NCBI GenBank assembly: GCA_963846495.1
Contig: CAWJWP010000006.1
Coordinates: 1-64,000, forward strand
Direction of reading: 5' to 3'
DNA length: 64,000 nt
DNA from: DASYQD01 sp963846495
GTDB taxonomy: Bacteria; Acidobacteriota; Thermoanaerobaculia; Multivoradales; JAIOJS01
Shown: piece by piece, positions 21,388-30,747 of the stretch
How positions within the stretch are numbered: the stretch's first letter is position 1
How the letters are laid out: each line of letters starts with the position of its first letter
Notes under the pieces: generated by a model
What the model saw: only the letters and a program-made list of their open reading frames with translations
Database searches by the model: none
What the model was told of the DNA's origin: nothing
Program-made: the position numbers and the translations under genes

Positions 21388-21966
21388 ATGAGCGACGTCG
21401 CAACGAGCCAGCACGAGCGCACGACGCCGCCTCCCGTGCGCGCCGAGCCGGGATGGCAGCCGCTCGATCCCTTCCGCATCGAAGGCGGCCGCGGCTCCTT
21501 CGTCTCCGGCGATCCGGAGGGCGACACGCTGCGCGTCGCCTACTTCCGCCGCGAGTCCGACGGCCGCCTCGTCGGCCGCGCCTGGTTCGGCCCCGGCACC
21601 GCCGGCCCGCCAGGACATGCGCACGGCGGCAGCATGGCGGCCGTGCTCGACGAAGCGATGGGCGCCGCGGCGTGGATGGCCGGGCACATCGCCGTCGCCG
21701 TCCACTTGGAGACCGAGTTCCGCGCCATGCTGCCGCTCGGCACCGACGCCACGCTCGAAGCGTGGGTCGAGCGCCGCGAAGGCCGCAAGGTGTGGACCGC
21801 GGGCAACCTGCGCGGCGACGACGGCACGCTCTACGCCGACGCGCGGGCGCTCTTCCTACGCCTCGACGCCGACAAAGACCGCGCGTTGCTCGAGCGCGCC
21901 GCCGCAGCGATGCACCGCGACGTCGAAGAAGTGCTCGCCGCGGTGCGCGCGAGCGCAAGGGACTGA
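21388..21966 (+). CDS. PaaI/hotdog-fold thioesterase
   Basis: A 192-residue protein of the hotdog superfamily, predicted to hydrolyse acyl-CoA thioesters. ATG 21388 is chosen because the fold begins soon after. The motif HGGSMAAVLDEAMGAAAW (around 75-92) is the PaaI-type active site, with the HGG turn and Asp on the central helix. The strand HLETEFRAMLPLGTDATLEAW follows as expected for the family. Substrate not determinable. Confidence 0.85.
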   Translation: MSDVATSQHERTTPPPVRAEPGWQPLDPFRIEGGRGSFVSGDPEGDTLRVAYFRRESDGRLVGRAWFGPGTAGPPGHAHGGSMAAVLDEAMGAAAWMAGHIAVAVHLETEFRAMLPLGTDATLEAWVERREGRKVWTAGNLRGDDGTLYADARALFLRLDADKDRALLERAAAAMHRDVEEVLAAVRASARD

Positions 21967-22048
21967 ACCGCGCGTGGCAGCTCGGTAGGGTGCGCTCTGC
22001 GCACCATCCGAGCGCGATTGCGAAGCTGATTGGCGCGCAGAGCGCGCC

Positions 22049-23569
22049 CTACTCGAGAAGAGCCGGCGAGAGCAGCGCCTTGAGCGCTGGATCCTCGGCG
22101 GTGACTTGCCGCAGCAGCGGCCGCACGCCGCCTTGGACGTGCCAGGCCTGGTAGCCGGCGGCGCGCATCAGCTCGGCGAGGTGGGCGCTCTTGAGCCCCA
22201 CCTCGCAATAGAAGACCCAGCGGCGCGAGCGGTCGAGCTTGCTCCACTCGCGCAGCGCCGAGAAGTAGTCGCGGTGCTCGGCGCCCGGCCAGTGCCAGCC
22301 GGCGAACGCCTCGCGCGAGCGCAGGTCGACGACCGCGGCGCCTTCCGGAATGGTCTCGACGGCCAGCGCCGGATCGCCCAACGTCGCGAGGTCGAGCCCT
22401 TTCAGGTCGATCACCTCGCGTGCGGCGACCGCGGCGGCGATCTCGTCGAGGTCGAGCTTGGCTTCCTCGGCGCGCACCGCGCCGACCTTGGCGTGCGTCG
22501 CCGGACGCTTCGCCTGCAGCGCGCAGTACTCGGCGACGGCAGCGGACAGCTCGTAGGTGCCGATCTTCCGCGCCAGGGCGACGATCTCTTCCTTGTCGGC
22601 GGCGGCGAGCGGGCGCAGCACCGGCAGCTCGGCGACCTCGTCGATGGCGCGCAGGTTGCGCAGCGTCTGCGACGAGACTTGCCCCACCGCCTCGCCGGTG
22701 ACGAGCGCCTCGGCGCGCGTCTGGCGCGCCACCAGGTTGGCGGCGTGCAGCATGAGGCGCTTCAACACCACCTGCCAGTAGCGCGGGTCGGTCTCCGTCT
22801 GCAGCCGCTCGACCATCGGCTGCAGGTCGACGGCGTGGAGCTTGGGGCGGTAGCCGAAGCTCCAGCGCTCGGCGACGAGCTTCATGACGCCGAGCACGCC
22901 GTCGCGGTGGGCGCCGCCGCCGAGGTTGCAGAAGAGGTAGTCGAGCCGCACGCCGCGCTTGAGGATCAGCCACGCCGCCACCGCCGAGTCGAAGCCGCCG
23001 GAGACGAGGGCGAGGGCGCGCCCCTCGGTGCCGAGCGGCAGGCCGCCGGGCGCGGCGATCGAGTCGGCGAAGAAGAGCGCCTCGCCGGAGCGGATCTCCA
23101 GCTGCACGGTGACCTCGGGATGGTCGAGGTCGACGCGCGCGGCGCGCGGCAGCAGGCGGGCGCCGAGCGCGCGGTCGACGTCGACGGAGCGAAAGGGAAT
23201 GAAGCGCTTGTCGCCGCCGCGCCGCGCGCGCACGGCGAACGACTTGCCGGCGACCTTGTCGGCGAAGAGCGCGGCGCCGGCGGCGACGACGTCGTCGAGC
23301 GTGCGCCAGGGGCGGCGCTCGACTGCCGACAGCGAGGAGATGCCGAAGACGTTGGGCAGCACCTCGAGGGCGGCGCCCTTCGGCGCTTCGACGAGGAAGC
23401 GGCTCCATTCGCGCTCGACTCGGTAGGGGACGCCGGTCGTCGCGAGGGCGCTCTCGAGGTTGCCCTGCAGGCGACGGAGGAATTGCACGCGCGTACCGCG
23501 CCCCTTGACGGCGATCTCGCCGGCGAGGCGGAGGAGGAAGAGCTGAGAGTCGTCGCGCAGCGCGGCCAT
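22049..23569 (-). CDS. thiI: tRNA 4-thiouridine synthase ThiI with C-terminal rhodanese domain
   Basis: A 506-residue sulfurtransferase that makes 4-thiouridine in tRNA and may supply sulfur for thiamine thiazole. The start at 23569 (MAALRDDSQLFLLRLAGEI) matches the family's N-terminus; the open frame upstream is unrelated. An N-terminal ferredoxin-like/THUMP region (about 5-175) precedes the PP-loop SGGFDS at 190-195. EYCALQAKRPATHAK contains the Cys that forms a disulfide with the rhodanese Cys in the Escherichia coli enzyme. The rhodanese domain (about 390-500) has its active Cys455 in FYCEVG. This is the long, rhodanese-containing type, complete. Confidence 0.92.
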   Translation of the reverse strand: MAALRDDSQLFLLRLAGEIAVKGRGTRVQFLRRLQGNLESALATTGVPYRVEREWSRFLVEAPKGAALEVLPNVFGISSLSAVERRPWRTLDDVVAAGAALFADKVAGKSFAVRARRGGDKRFIPFRSVDVDRALGARLLPRAARVDLDHPEVTVQLEIRSGEALFFADSIAAPGGLPLGTEGRALALVSGGFDSAVAAWLILKRGVRLDYLFCNLGGGAHRDGVLGVMKLVAERWSFGYRPKLHAVDLQPMVERLQTETDPRYWQVVLKRLMLHAANLVARQTRAEALVTGEAVGQVSSQTLRNLRAIDEVAELPVLRPLAAADKEEIVALARKIGTYELSAAVAEYCALQAKRPATHAKVGAVRAEEAKLDLDEIAAAVAAREVIDLKGLDLATLGDPALAVETIPEGAAVVDLRSREAFAGWHWPGAEHRDYFSALREWSKLDRSRRWVFYCEVGLKSAHLAELMRAAGYQAWHVQGGVRPLLRQVTAEDPALKALLSPALLE

Positions 23570-23670
23570 CGAGGCAGCGTAGCAGGGCGGCAGACATGGC
23601 GCGTTTCGCAGCCGCGGACGTCGGCTGCGTGTCTCTTCGACCTTTGCCGACACCGTGGGACTACCTCTCC

Positions 23671-23751
23671 CCGTCATTGCGAGGAGCGAAGCGACGAAGC
23701 AATCTCGATATCGAGATCGCCGCGGGCGCTGCGCGCCCTCGCGATGACGGG
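23671..23751. repeat. REP-like palindromic repeat element
   Basis: The element opens with CGTCATTGCGAGGAGCGAAG and closes with CCTCGCGATGACGG, so its ends are imperfect inverted repeats. In the middle is a perfect 12-bp palindrome CTCGATATCGAG (23704-23715). Sequences with this opening recur widely between genes in many bacterial genomes. It lies between the thiI start and the FG-GAP gene, and would form a long stem in RNA or single-stranded DNA. Confidence 0.75.
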
Positions 23752-23801
23752 CAATCTCCATCGGCTTGACACTGTCGTGCGCGTCGGGAATCGTGGACGC
23801 G

Positions 23802-25544
23802 ATGCTGCTCAAGGCCGCGCTCGGCGCCTGCGTGCTGGCGACGACGTGCGTGGCGGCGCCGCGCGTCGCGTACGCGGCCGCGCCGCTCTTTCGCGACGGC
23901 ACCGAGGCTGCGGGTCTCACGTCGTTCGCGTACGACAACGGCGCCAAGGGCCGGCTCGAGCTGCTGGCGATCATGGGTCCGGGCGCCGCGTTCCTGGACT
24001 ACGACGGCGACGGCGATCTCGACCTCTACCTGCCACAAGGCGGCGTGTTGCCGAGCGATGGCGACGGCGCGTCCGCGAACGGCGGCGGGCGTCTGCTGCG
24101 CAACGACCTGCGCGCGGACGCCGACCACGGCAAGCTCGCCGCGCGCTTCGTCGACGTTACCGCCCGCGCCGGTCTCGACGCTCGCGGTTACGGCGTGGCG
24201 GCTGCCGTAGGCGACTACGACGGCGACGGCGCGGCCGACCTGCTGCTGGGCACGATCGGCGCGCCGCGGCTGTGGCGCAACCGCGGCGACGGCACCTTCG
24301 TCGAGGCGACGCCGGCGGCGCTGCAGCGGCCGGGTTGGACGAGCGGCGCGTCGTTCTTCGACGCCGACTCCGACGGCGACCTCGACCTCTACGTCGTCGA
24401 GTACGTCGAGCCGGTCGCCGCCGTGCGCTGCTTCGCCGAGAGCAGCCGGCCCGACTACTGCGGGCCGGCGGCGTACCGCCCGCTGCCCGACCGGCTGTTA
24501 CGCAACGACGGCGGCGGCGCGGCGACCACGTGGACCGACTTGAGCGTCAGCGGCAACATCGCGCGCGCCGGCGGGCCCGGCCTCGGCGTGGTGGCGAGCG
24601 ACGTCGAAAGCGACGGCCGCTTCGACCTCTTCGTCGCCAACGACGGGCAGCCGAACTTCCTCTGGCGCAATGGTGGGGCTGCGGTGTTCAAGGAAGACGC
24701 GCTGCTCGCCGGCGTGGCATTGTCGCGCGAGGGGCTGGCGCGCGCCGGCATGGGCGTCGACGCCGGCGACCTCGACGGCGACGGCGACGAAGAGCTGTTC
24801 GTCACCAACCTGAGCGGCGAGGGCAACACGCTCTACGTCAACGACGGCGGGGCGCTATTCGAGGACCGCACCGCCGAGGTAGGCCTCTCGGCGCCGAGCC
24901 GGCCGTGGACCGGCTTCGGCACTGCGTTCGTCGATGCCGACCTCGACGGCTGGCTCGACGTGCTGGTGGTCAACGGCGCCGTGCGGCTCGTGCACGGCGA
25001 GGCGCCGGCGGCGGAGGCGGCGGCCGCGACGGCGCGGCCGGAAGCGCAGCTCGTGCAGCCCGGTCACCTGTATCGAAATCTCGGCCGCGGACGTTTCGCG
25101 CTCGTCCCGGCAGCGGAGAGCGGCGACGCGGTGAGCGCGCGCCGCGTCTCGCGCGGACTCGCGACCGGCGACCTCGACGACGACGGCGACGTCGATGCGG
25201 TCATCGCGGTCAACGACGGTCCGCCGGCGCTGCTCCTCGCCGAGGCGCCGACCGCGGCGAGCTGGCTAGGAGTCGGTTCGTGTCCGGGAGTGGCAGACGC
25301 GCCATGGCTGGCGCGCCGCGTCGCCGTCGAGGCAGCGGCAGCAGCCGGCACGTCGAGCGCGCGCCAAGTGCGCCGCCCACATCGCGATGCCAGTTACGCG
25401 TCCGCGCGCGATCCACGAGTCGTCGTCGGGCTCGGCGCGGCGTCGGCCGCCACCGTCGAGATTCGTGGCAGCGCCGGCGCGATGCGCTGGCAAGCGCCGC
25501 CCTCACGCGTCTACTTGCTGTGGTGTCCCCAGGAGTCACGATGA
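23802..25544 (+). CDS. Secreted FG-GAP/VCBS-repeat protein (CRTAC1/UnbV-like)
   Basis: A 580-residue exported protein. ATG 23802 gives a clean signal peptide (LLKAALGACVLATTCVA). At least seven calcium-binding blade motifs can be read: DYDGDGDLDLYL, DYDGDGAADLLL, DADSDGDLDLYV, DVESDGRFDLFV, DLDGDGDEELFV, DADLDGWLDVLV and DLDDDGDVDAVI, which should fold as an integrin-like beta-propeller. The end (ATVEIRGSAGAMRW) resembles an ASPIC/UnbV domain. The stop overlaps the next start (ATGA), so it is translationally coupled to the TPR gene. Role unknown; cell-surface binding is inferred. Confidence 0.85.
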   Translation: MLLKAALGACVLATTCVAAPRVAYAAAPLFRDGTEAAGLTSFAYDNGAKGRLELLAIMGPGAAFLDYDGDGDLDLYLPQGGVLPSDGDGASANGGGRLLRNDLRADADHGKLAARFVDVTARAGLDARGYGVAAAVGDYDGDGAADLLLGTIGAPRLWRNRGDGTFVEATPAALQRPGWTSGASFFDADSDGDLDLYVVEYVEPVAAVRCFAESSRPDYCGPAAYRPLPDRLLRNDGGGAATTWTDLSVSGNIARAGGPGLGVVASDVESDGRFDLFVANDGQPNFLWRNGGAAVFKEDALLAGVALSREGLARAGMGVDAGDLDGDGDEELFVTNLSGEGNTLYVNDGGALFEDRTAEVGLSAPSRPWTGFGTAFVDADLDGWLDVLVVNGAVRLVHGEAPAAEAAAATARPEAQLVQPGHLYRNLGRGRFALVPAAESGDAVSARRVSRGLATGDLDDDGDVDAVIAVNDGPPALLLAEAPTAASWLGVGSCPGVADAPWLARRVAVEAAAAAGTSSARQVRRPHRDASYASARDPRVVVGLGAASAATVEIRGSAGAMRWQAPPSRVYLLWCPQESR

Positions 25545-27148
25545 GAGTGAGAGTCGGTCGAAGCGCTTCAGTGCGCGTTGCGCTACTCGTCGCGGTGGCG
25601 ATCGTCGGCGTCGTCTCGGCCATCGCCGCGCAGTCGACGGCGACGCCGCCCGTATCTCCGGCGGAGCCCGCCGCGCCGCCGCCTTCACCCGACCTGCGCG
25701 GTCTGGAGCCCGCCGTCGCCTCACAACTCGCCGAAGCTCGCGCGGCGCTCGTTGCCCTGCTCGCCGACGCCAAGTCGACGCCGGCCGCGCGCTCTTCCGA
25801 GTGGGGCACGCTCGGCCAGCTCTACCACGCCTACGGCCTCTTCGACGCCGCCGCCGTCTGCTATCGCGAGGCAACGCGCCTCGCGCCGGCCGAGATGCAG
25901 TGGTTCTACCTGCTCGGCCACGCCGAGCGCGGGCGCAGCGACCTCGCCGCGGCGCGTGCGGCGTTCATCGACGCCCTCGCGCGCGCCCCCTACGCTCCCG
26001 CCCACATCGCGCTCGCCGAGATCGCGCTCGCCGAAGGGGACTCGGCGGGGGCGGAGACCGCCGCGTGGAAAGCGCTCACCCTGGCGCCCGGCGACGCTGC
26101 GGCGCTTGGCGTGCTCGGCCAGGCGAAGCTGTCGCAGCGCGACTACGAGGCGGCCGTCGAGGCGCTCGAGTCGGCGCTCGCCAAGGCGCCGGCGGCGAGC
26201 CGGCTGCGCTATCCGCTGGCGCTCGCCTACCGCGGGAAGGGCGACGAGGAGCGCGCCAAGGAGCAGCTCGCCCAGGTCGGCAAGGCCGGCGTGCGCGCCG
26301 CCGACCCGCTGCTCGACGAGATCGACGCGGCGCGCCGCGGCGAGCTGGCGCCGCTGCTGCGCGGCCGCCGCGCCGCTTCCGCCGGCGACTGGAAGGCGGC
26401 GGCCGAGGAGTTCCGCCGCGCTCTCGCCGCCAACCCGGAGAGCGTCGCCGCCCGCGTCGACCTCGGCGCCGCGCTGGCCTCGAGCGGCGACGTCCCCGGC
26501 GCACGCCGCGAGCTCGAGGCGGCGCTCATGCGCGACCCGCAGAACTTCACCGCCCGCTTCAACCTCGGCGTGCTGCGGCTCGGCGCCGGCGACGCCGCGG
26601 GCGCGTTGCCGCACCTCGAGATGGCGGTCGCCGCGCACCCGGGCGACGCCGAAGCGCAGCGCTCGCTGGGCGAAGCGCTGCTGGCGCTCGGCCGTCCGGC
26701 GGACGCGCTGCCGCGCTTCCGCGCCGGCATCGCCGCCGCGCCGTTCGACGAGCCGTCGCGCTTCGGCGAGGCGGTGGCGCTCGTACGGCTGGCGAAGTTC
26801 GCCGAGGCGCGCGAGCGGCTCGAGGAGGCGCAGAAGGTGATGCCGGAGCAGGGGCGGACGCTGCACCTCTTCGCCCGCCTGCTCGCCGCCGCGCCCGACC
26901 TCGCGCTGCGCGACGGCAACCGCGCCGTCGAGCTGGCGCAGCAGGTGTGGACCGCCCAGCCCACCGCCGACCACGGCCGCACGCTGGCGCTCGCCCTCGC
27001 CGAAGCCGGCCGCTGCGCCGACGCCGCGAAGCTGGCGCCGAGCTGGCGAAGCAAGTGCCGGCGGAGGAAGCGCGGGCTCGAAACGATCGCCAAGCAGTGG
27101 GCCGCCGGGCCGCCGTGCCGGCCGGCGGGCAACGCGGCGACGCCCTGA
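25541..27148 (+). CDS. Exported TPR-repeat protein
   Basis: A 535-residue protein with a signal peptide or anchor (VALLVAVAIVGVVSAIAAQ) followed by roughly ten TPR units, for example ARSSEWGTLGQLYHAYGLFDAAAVCYREATRLAP and later 34-residue repeats. It overlaps the FG-GAP gene by four bases. Pairs of this kind are typical of related bacteria, so the TPR protein may be a scaffold for the propeller protein. Between about 27043 and 27090 the frame looks unnatural (SWRSKCRRRKR), while the +1 frame reads AELAKQVPAEEARAR; two compensating indels may be present, since the end GPPCRPAG looks genuine. Confidence 0.82.
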   Translation: MRVRVGRSASVRVALLVAVAIVGVVSAIAAQSTATPPVSPAEPAAPPPSPDLRGLEPAVASQLAEARAALVALLADAKSTPAARSSEWGTLGQLYHAYGLFDAAAVCYREATRLAPAEMQWFYLLGHAERGRSDLAAARAAFIDALARAPYAPAHIALAEIALAEGDSAGAETAAWKALTLAPGDAAALGVLGQAKLSQRDYEAAVEALESALAKAPAASRLRYPLALAYRGKGDEERAKEQLAQVGKAGVRAADPLLDEIDAARRGELAPLLRGRRAASAGDWKAAAEEFRRALAANPESVAARVDLGAALASSGDVPGARRELEAALMRDPQNFTARFNLGVLRLGAGDAAGALPHLEMAVAAHPGDAEAQRSLGEALLALGRPADALPRFRAGIAAAPFDEPSRFGEAVALVRLAKFAEARERLEEAQKVMPEQGRTLHLFARLLAAAPDLALRDGNRAVELAQQVWTAQPTADHGRTLALALAEAGRCADAAKLAPSWRSKCRRRKRGLETIAKQWAAGPPCRPAGNAATP

Positions 27149-27216
27149 CGTCGCGCCGCCGTACGCCTTCCCGCCGCGCTGCCGGATGCATGCCGCGGTG
27201 CGAGGAAGTGGCCCGC

Positions 27217-30200
27217 TCAGGGCCGCCAGGCGATGGCGATCCAGCCGTGGACGTCGCCGCGGTAGGGCTCGTCGAGGCCGTAGGCGGCGCCGAGGTGGAG
27301 GCGTGCCGCCGGCAGCTCGAGCAGCGGCAGCGGCGGCAGCCGCAGCTCGAAGGCGAGACCCGCGAGCGCCAGCCAGTCGCTCCACTCGGCGCTGCGCTCG
27401 ACGCGGTGGCGTTCCCAGAACGGCCGCATCGGTAGGCCGGGCATGGTGAGAGTTACGCGCTGCCCTTCGTAGCCGCTGCCGACGAGCGCGGCGGCGGGCA
27501 GCGCCGGCGCCTCGATGCGGTTGCCGGTGGCGAACGGAGGTAGGAGCGTCGTCGGCAGGCCGCCGACGCGCAGCAGGTCGACCGGCGTGGGGTCGCCGGT
27601 CAGCTCCTGCTTCGACAGCGTGAGGGCGAGCGCGCTGCGGTTGTGGGCGAGGTCGAGCGCGAGGCGACCACCGCGGCGATCCCACGCGTCGCCACCGGTG
27701 CTGCCCGATTGCCACGCGAGCGCGAGCTCGCCGCCGGCGCGCCAGAGCCCGTGTCGCACTTCCTTCGCGGCGAAAACGTCGACGAGCGCGCCGCGGCGAG
27801 TGAGCTCGTCGCCGCCGTCGGGATCGTCGGGATCGAGCCGCTCCTCGCCGATGGCGAGGCGCGCTCCGTAGTGGCCGCCGAGCAGCGCGCGCTGCCACGC
27901 CGCCGCGAGCTCGACGCCGCTCGTCGCGACGTCGAAGGCCGTGCCGGCCTCGCGCGCCGCTTCGCGATGCGCGGACGGCCGCTCGCGGACGTGATAGCCG
28001 TGAGCCGAGAGCTCGACGGGCCAGCGACGCCACGCGCCGGCGACCGCGCCGCCTTCAGTGCCGCCCGCGGCCGCGAGCGCACCAACGGCCAGCAAGTCCC
28101 AACGACCGACGATGTCGCCGCCGCGCACTCCCACCTCGGCGGACGACGCGCCCGGTCCTGCGCTGCCGCCGGAGAGCAGTGACCACTGCGCGCGGCCTGC
28201 GCCGTAGTCGCGGCTCGGCGGCACCTCGATGCGCGCGAGCGGCGGCAGTGGTGACGAAGTCGACGGCGGCAAGGCAGGGTAGAGCTCGGCTGCATCGAGA
28301 GGCAGCGACGATGGAGACAGTGTCTGTCGCTGCGCGGCCTCGCCGTCAGTCAGTGCGGCCGCTGCACCTTCGGGCGCCGGCGTGGTCGCCGTTTGCGGTG
28401 GCGCTCGCGCAGGAGCCGATGCTTCTGTCGGAGTCGACGCGGAGTTGCCCGCGGCCGACTGCACTCTCCCGTCGAGCGCGATCCGCCGCACCTGCAACCC
28501 TTCGGGCTCGAGCGCGAGGAAGTAGACGGCCCCGCCGTCCGGCGACGGCTCCGGCGCCAGCGCGGCGCCCAGGGTGCGCGTGATCCTCTCGCCGCTCGCG
28601 CCGTCGATCGGCAACCGCTGCACGTCGAGCAGCCCGTCTTCGCTCACCACCGCAAGCAGCGCCTCGCCGTCCGGCGTCCACGCCGGATCCTGCACCGCCG
28701 CGCCCGCCGGCGTCGGCACGATCCGCTCCGCGCCGCTGGCGAGCTCGCGCACGACGAGCTCCCAGCCCTCGCCGCGGTGACGCAGGAAAGCGACGCGCTC
28801 GCCGTCGGGCGACACGCGCGGCGCGTCGACCACCACCTCGACGCTCGCAGGTGTCAGCTCCATGACCTCCGCCGTCGCGAGGTCCACGCGCACGAGCCGC
28901 GTCTGCCCCCACCGAGACTCGACGGCCACCGCCCACGCGCCATCGGGCGACGGATCGGCATCGCGCAGGTCGGCGTCGTGCGTCAGCCGCTCGACCTCGC
29001 CGCTCTCCGGCCGCCAGCGATAGAGGTCGGCGTGGAAAGTCCCGTCGCCGTCGGGCAGGGTGCGCGCGAAGAGCACCGAGCCGTCGGCGAGGAAGCGCGG
29101 CGACGGATCGACCGTCGTGCCGTCGAGCTCGAGCGTCGCCAGCGGCTCGCGCTCTGGCGCGCCGCTCGCAACCGCCGGCATGTCCTCGGGATCGCGCTCG
29201 AGCAGGCGGCGCCGTTCCTCCTCGCGGCGTTGCGCCGCTTCCGCATCGTCGGCCGTCGCGTAGACCGCGAGCCGCGGCGGCTGATCGCGCTCGTAGAGCG
29301 TCAGCACGAGCCGCGCGCCGTCGCGCGACAGCGCCGGCCGCCCGGTGCCCCAGGAGCGGTCGAGCCACGGCTCGCCTTCGCGCAGCGAGCCGGCGAGGCG
29401 GCGCTCGGCCTCGAGCGCCTGCCAGGTGAGCTCGGCGCTGAAGCGGTCCCAGAGCGCCGCCGGCTTTTCGCCGAAGACGCCGCGGAACGCATCGTCGAAG
29501 TTGCGCAGACGGCGCGCGGTGAGCCGCCGCCAGAGACGGTCGAGGCTCTCCTCGCCGCTCCTCCGCTCGAGCCACTCGAGGAACGCCGAGCCGCCGAGAT
29601 ACGCCATCGACTGCCCGAGGTAGCGGCGCGAGTCGCCGGCGAGCGCGCCGTAGCTCGGCAGCCGGCCACGCTGCGCCCAGCGCCGCAGCACCGCGGCGCG
29701 GAACGGGTTCGACGGCCGTCCGCTGCCGGTCAATTGCCCCTCGACGACGGTGGCGTAGCCCTCGACCGTCCACCGCGGCGCGCGCAGCGAGATCGGTCCC
29801 AACGGCAGCCGCAACATCCGCAGGAGCGGATTGCGCGACGGCCGCAGCAGGTGCGACAGGTGCGCCTGCTCGTGGATGACGAGGAGCTCCGGCCAGTCGG
29901 CGTACTCGCCCAGCTGCGACGACGCGCCGGGCGGCGTCAGCAGCAGCACGAGCCGCGGCCGCCCGAGCAGCGGCCAGGCGGCGCCGTTGGGCTGCGCGAT
30001 GGGATCGACGAGCACGATCTCGACGACCTCGTCGGCGTCCCAGCCGACGCTCTTCGCGACGCGCTCGCGCAGCGCCGGCAAGCGCGCCGCGAGGTGGCGC
30101 GCCCACGGCTCGGCGGGCGCCGGGAAGTAGAGGCGATAGCCGGGGACCTCGAGCGTGCGCCAGTCGGCCGCAGGCGACCAGCCGCCGGTCGCCCAGTCGA

Positions 30201-30321
30201 TCTGGCGTGGAGCTGCCGAGCTCGCGACGTGCTCCGCGGCAGCGCTGGCTCGTGCGCCGCTCGCCGTAGCAACCGCCATGGTCATCGCGAGCACCAACAC
30301 CACGTGCCGCATCGCGCGCAT
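27217..30321 (-). CDS. Exported HExxH peptidase fused to TolB-like propeller and C-terminal beta-barrel-like domain
   Basis: A 1034-residue protein with a signal peptide (an ATG at 30312 is equally possible). Around 145-215 lies VIHEQAHLSH with WTVEGYATVVEG downstream, matching the zinc site and Glu ligand of gluzincins. From about 320 to 640 come propeller-like blades (DADPSPDGAWAVAV, RVSPDGERVAFLRH, PAWTPDGEALLAVV, EPSPDGGAVYFL). The last 350 residues are alternating short strands with many aromatic and polar residues, as in an outer-membrane barrel, ending in IAIAWRP. The combination suggests a surface-anchored peptidase. The function of the whole is unknown. Confidence 0.75.
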   Translation of the reverse strand: MRAMRHVVLVLAMTMAVATASGARASAAAEHVASSAAPRQIDWATGGWSPAADWRTLEVPGYRLYFPAPAEPWARHLAARLPALRERVAKSVGWDADEVVEIVLVDPIAQPNGAAWPLLGRPRLVLLLTPPGASSQLGEYADWPELLVIHEQAHLSHLLRPSRNPLLRMLRLPLGPISLRAPRWTVEGYATVVEGQLTGSGRPSNPFRAAVLRRWAQRGRLPSYGALAGDSRRYLGQSMAYLGGSAFLEWLERRSGEESLDRLWRRLTARRLRNFDDAFRGVFGEKPAALWDRFSAELTWQALEAERRLAGSLREGEPWLDRSWGTGRPALSRDGARLVLTLYERDQPPRLAVYATADDAEAAQRREEERRRLLERDPEDMPAVASGAPEREPLATLELDGTTVDPSPRFLADGSVLFARTLPDGDGTFHADLYRWRPESGEVERLTHDADLRDADPSPDGAWAVAVESRWGQTRLVRVDLATAEVMELTPASVEVVVDAPRVSPDGERVAFLRHRGEGWELVVRELASGAERIVPTPAGAAVQDPAWTPDGEALLAVVSEDGLLDVQRLPIDGASGERITRTLGAALAPEPSPDGGAVYFLALEPEGLQVRRIALDGRVQSAAGNSASTPTEASAPARAPPQTATTPAPEGAAAALTDGEAAQRQTLSPSSLPLDAAELYPALPPSTSSPLPPLARIEVPPSRDYGAGRAQWSLLSGGSAGPGASSAEVGVRGGDIVGRWDLLAVGALAAAGGTEGGAVAGAWRRWPVELSAHGYHVRERPSAHREAAREAGTAFDVATSGVELAAAWQRALLGGHYGARLAIGEERLDPDDPDGGDELTRRGALVDVFAAKEVRHGLWRAGGELALAWQSGSTGGDAWDRRGGRLALDLAHNRSALALTLSKQELTGDPTPVDLLRVGGLPTTLLPPFATGNRIEAPALPAAALVGSGYEGQRVTLTMPGLPMRPFWERHRVERSAEWSDWLALAGLAFELRLPPLPLLELPAARLHLGAAYGLDEPYRGDVHGWIAIAWRP

Positions 30322-30396
30322 GGTATCGCCGCGGCGAGCGGCCTTTTGCCCCCGTGCCGGCGCTGCGGTAGCGTGCCCGCCGGGAGGACGGAGCGC

Positions 30397-30723
30397 ATGG
30401 CGCAGCCGGCGGCAGAAGGTGGGACGCGGCGGCCGTGGACGCTGGTGGTGCTGGTCGTTGCCACCGCGATCTACGCGGTCACCCTCCCGTTCGCGCTCGT
30501 CTCCGCGCTGGTGTCGCCGGTCGTCTTCGACAGCGACTCGCCGGCCGTGTGGGCCTACGTAGGCGGCGTCCTCAGCTATCCCGTGCTCGTCGTCGTATCA
30601 CTCATCGCCGCCTGGGCTCTATACCGCGCCAGCCGGCACCGTGCCTGCCTCGTCGTGCTGCTGATACCGCTCGTCGGCGCGCCGCTACTCGCGGCGTTCG
30701 CCGCGCTCACCTTCGGTCGATGA
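30397..30723 (+). CDS. Small membrane protein, unknown function
   Basis: A 108-residue protein with three likely membrane helices: VVLVVATAIYAVTLPFALVSALV, YVGGVLSYPVLVVVSLIAAWAL and CLVVLLIPLVGAPLLAAFAAL. GGAGG lies eight bases before the ATG. It is 24 bases upstream of the phosphatase gene in the same direction and is probably co-transcribed. No recognised family. Confidence 0.7.
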   Translation: MAQPAAEGGTRRPWTLVVLVVATAIYAVTLPFALVSALVSPVVFDSDSPAVWAYVGGVLSYPVLVVVSLIAAWALYRASRHRACLVVLLIPLVGAPLLAAFAALTFGR

Positions 30724-30747
30724 GAGCGGGTCGATGAGAAACCGTCG

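Noticed and set aside
22049..23974. Extended N-terminus of ThiI
   Set aside because: The 135 extra residues cross the REP-like element and are unlike the family; the start at 23569 matches known ThiI.
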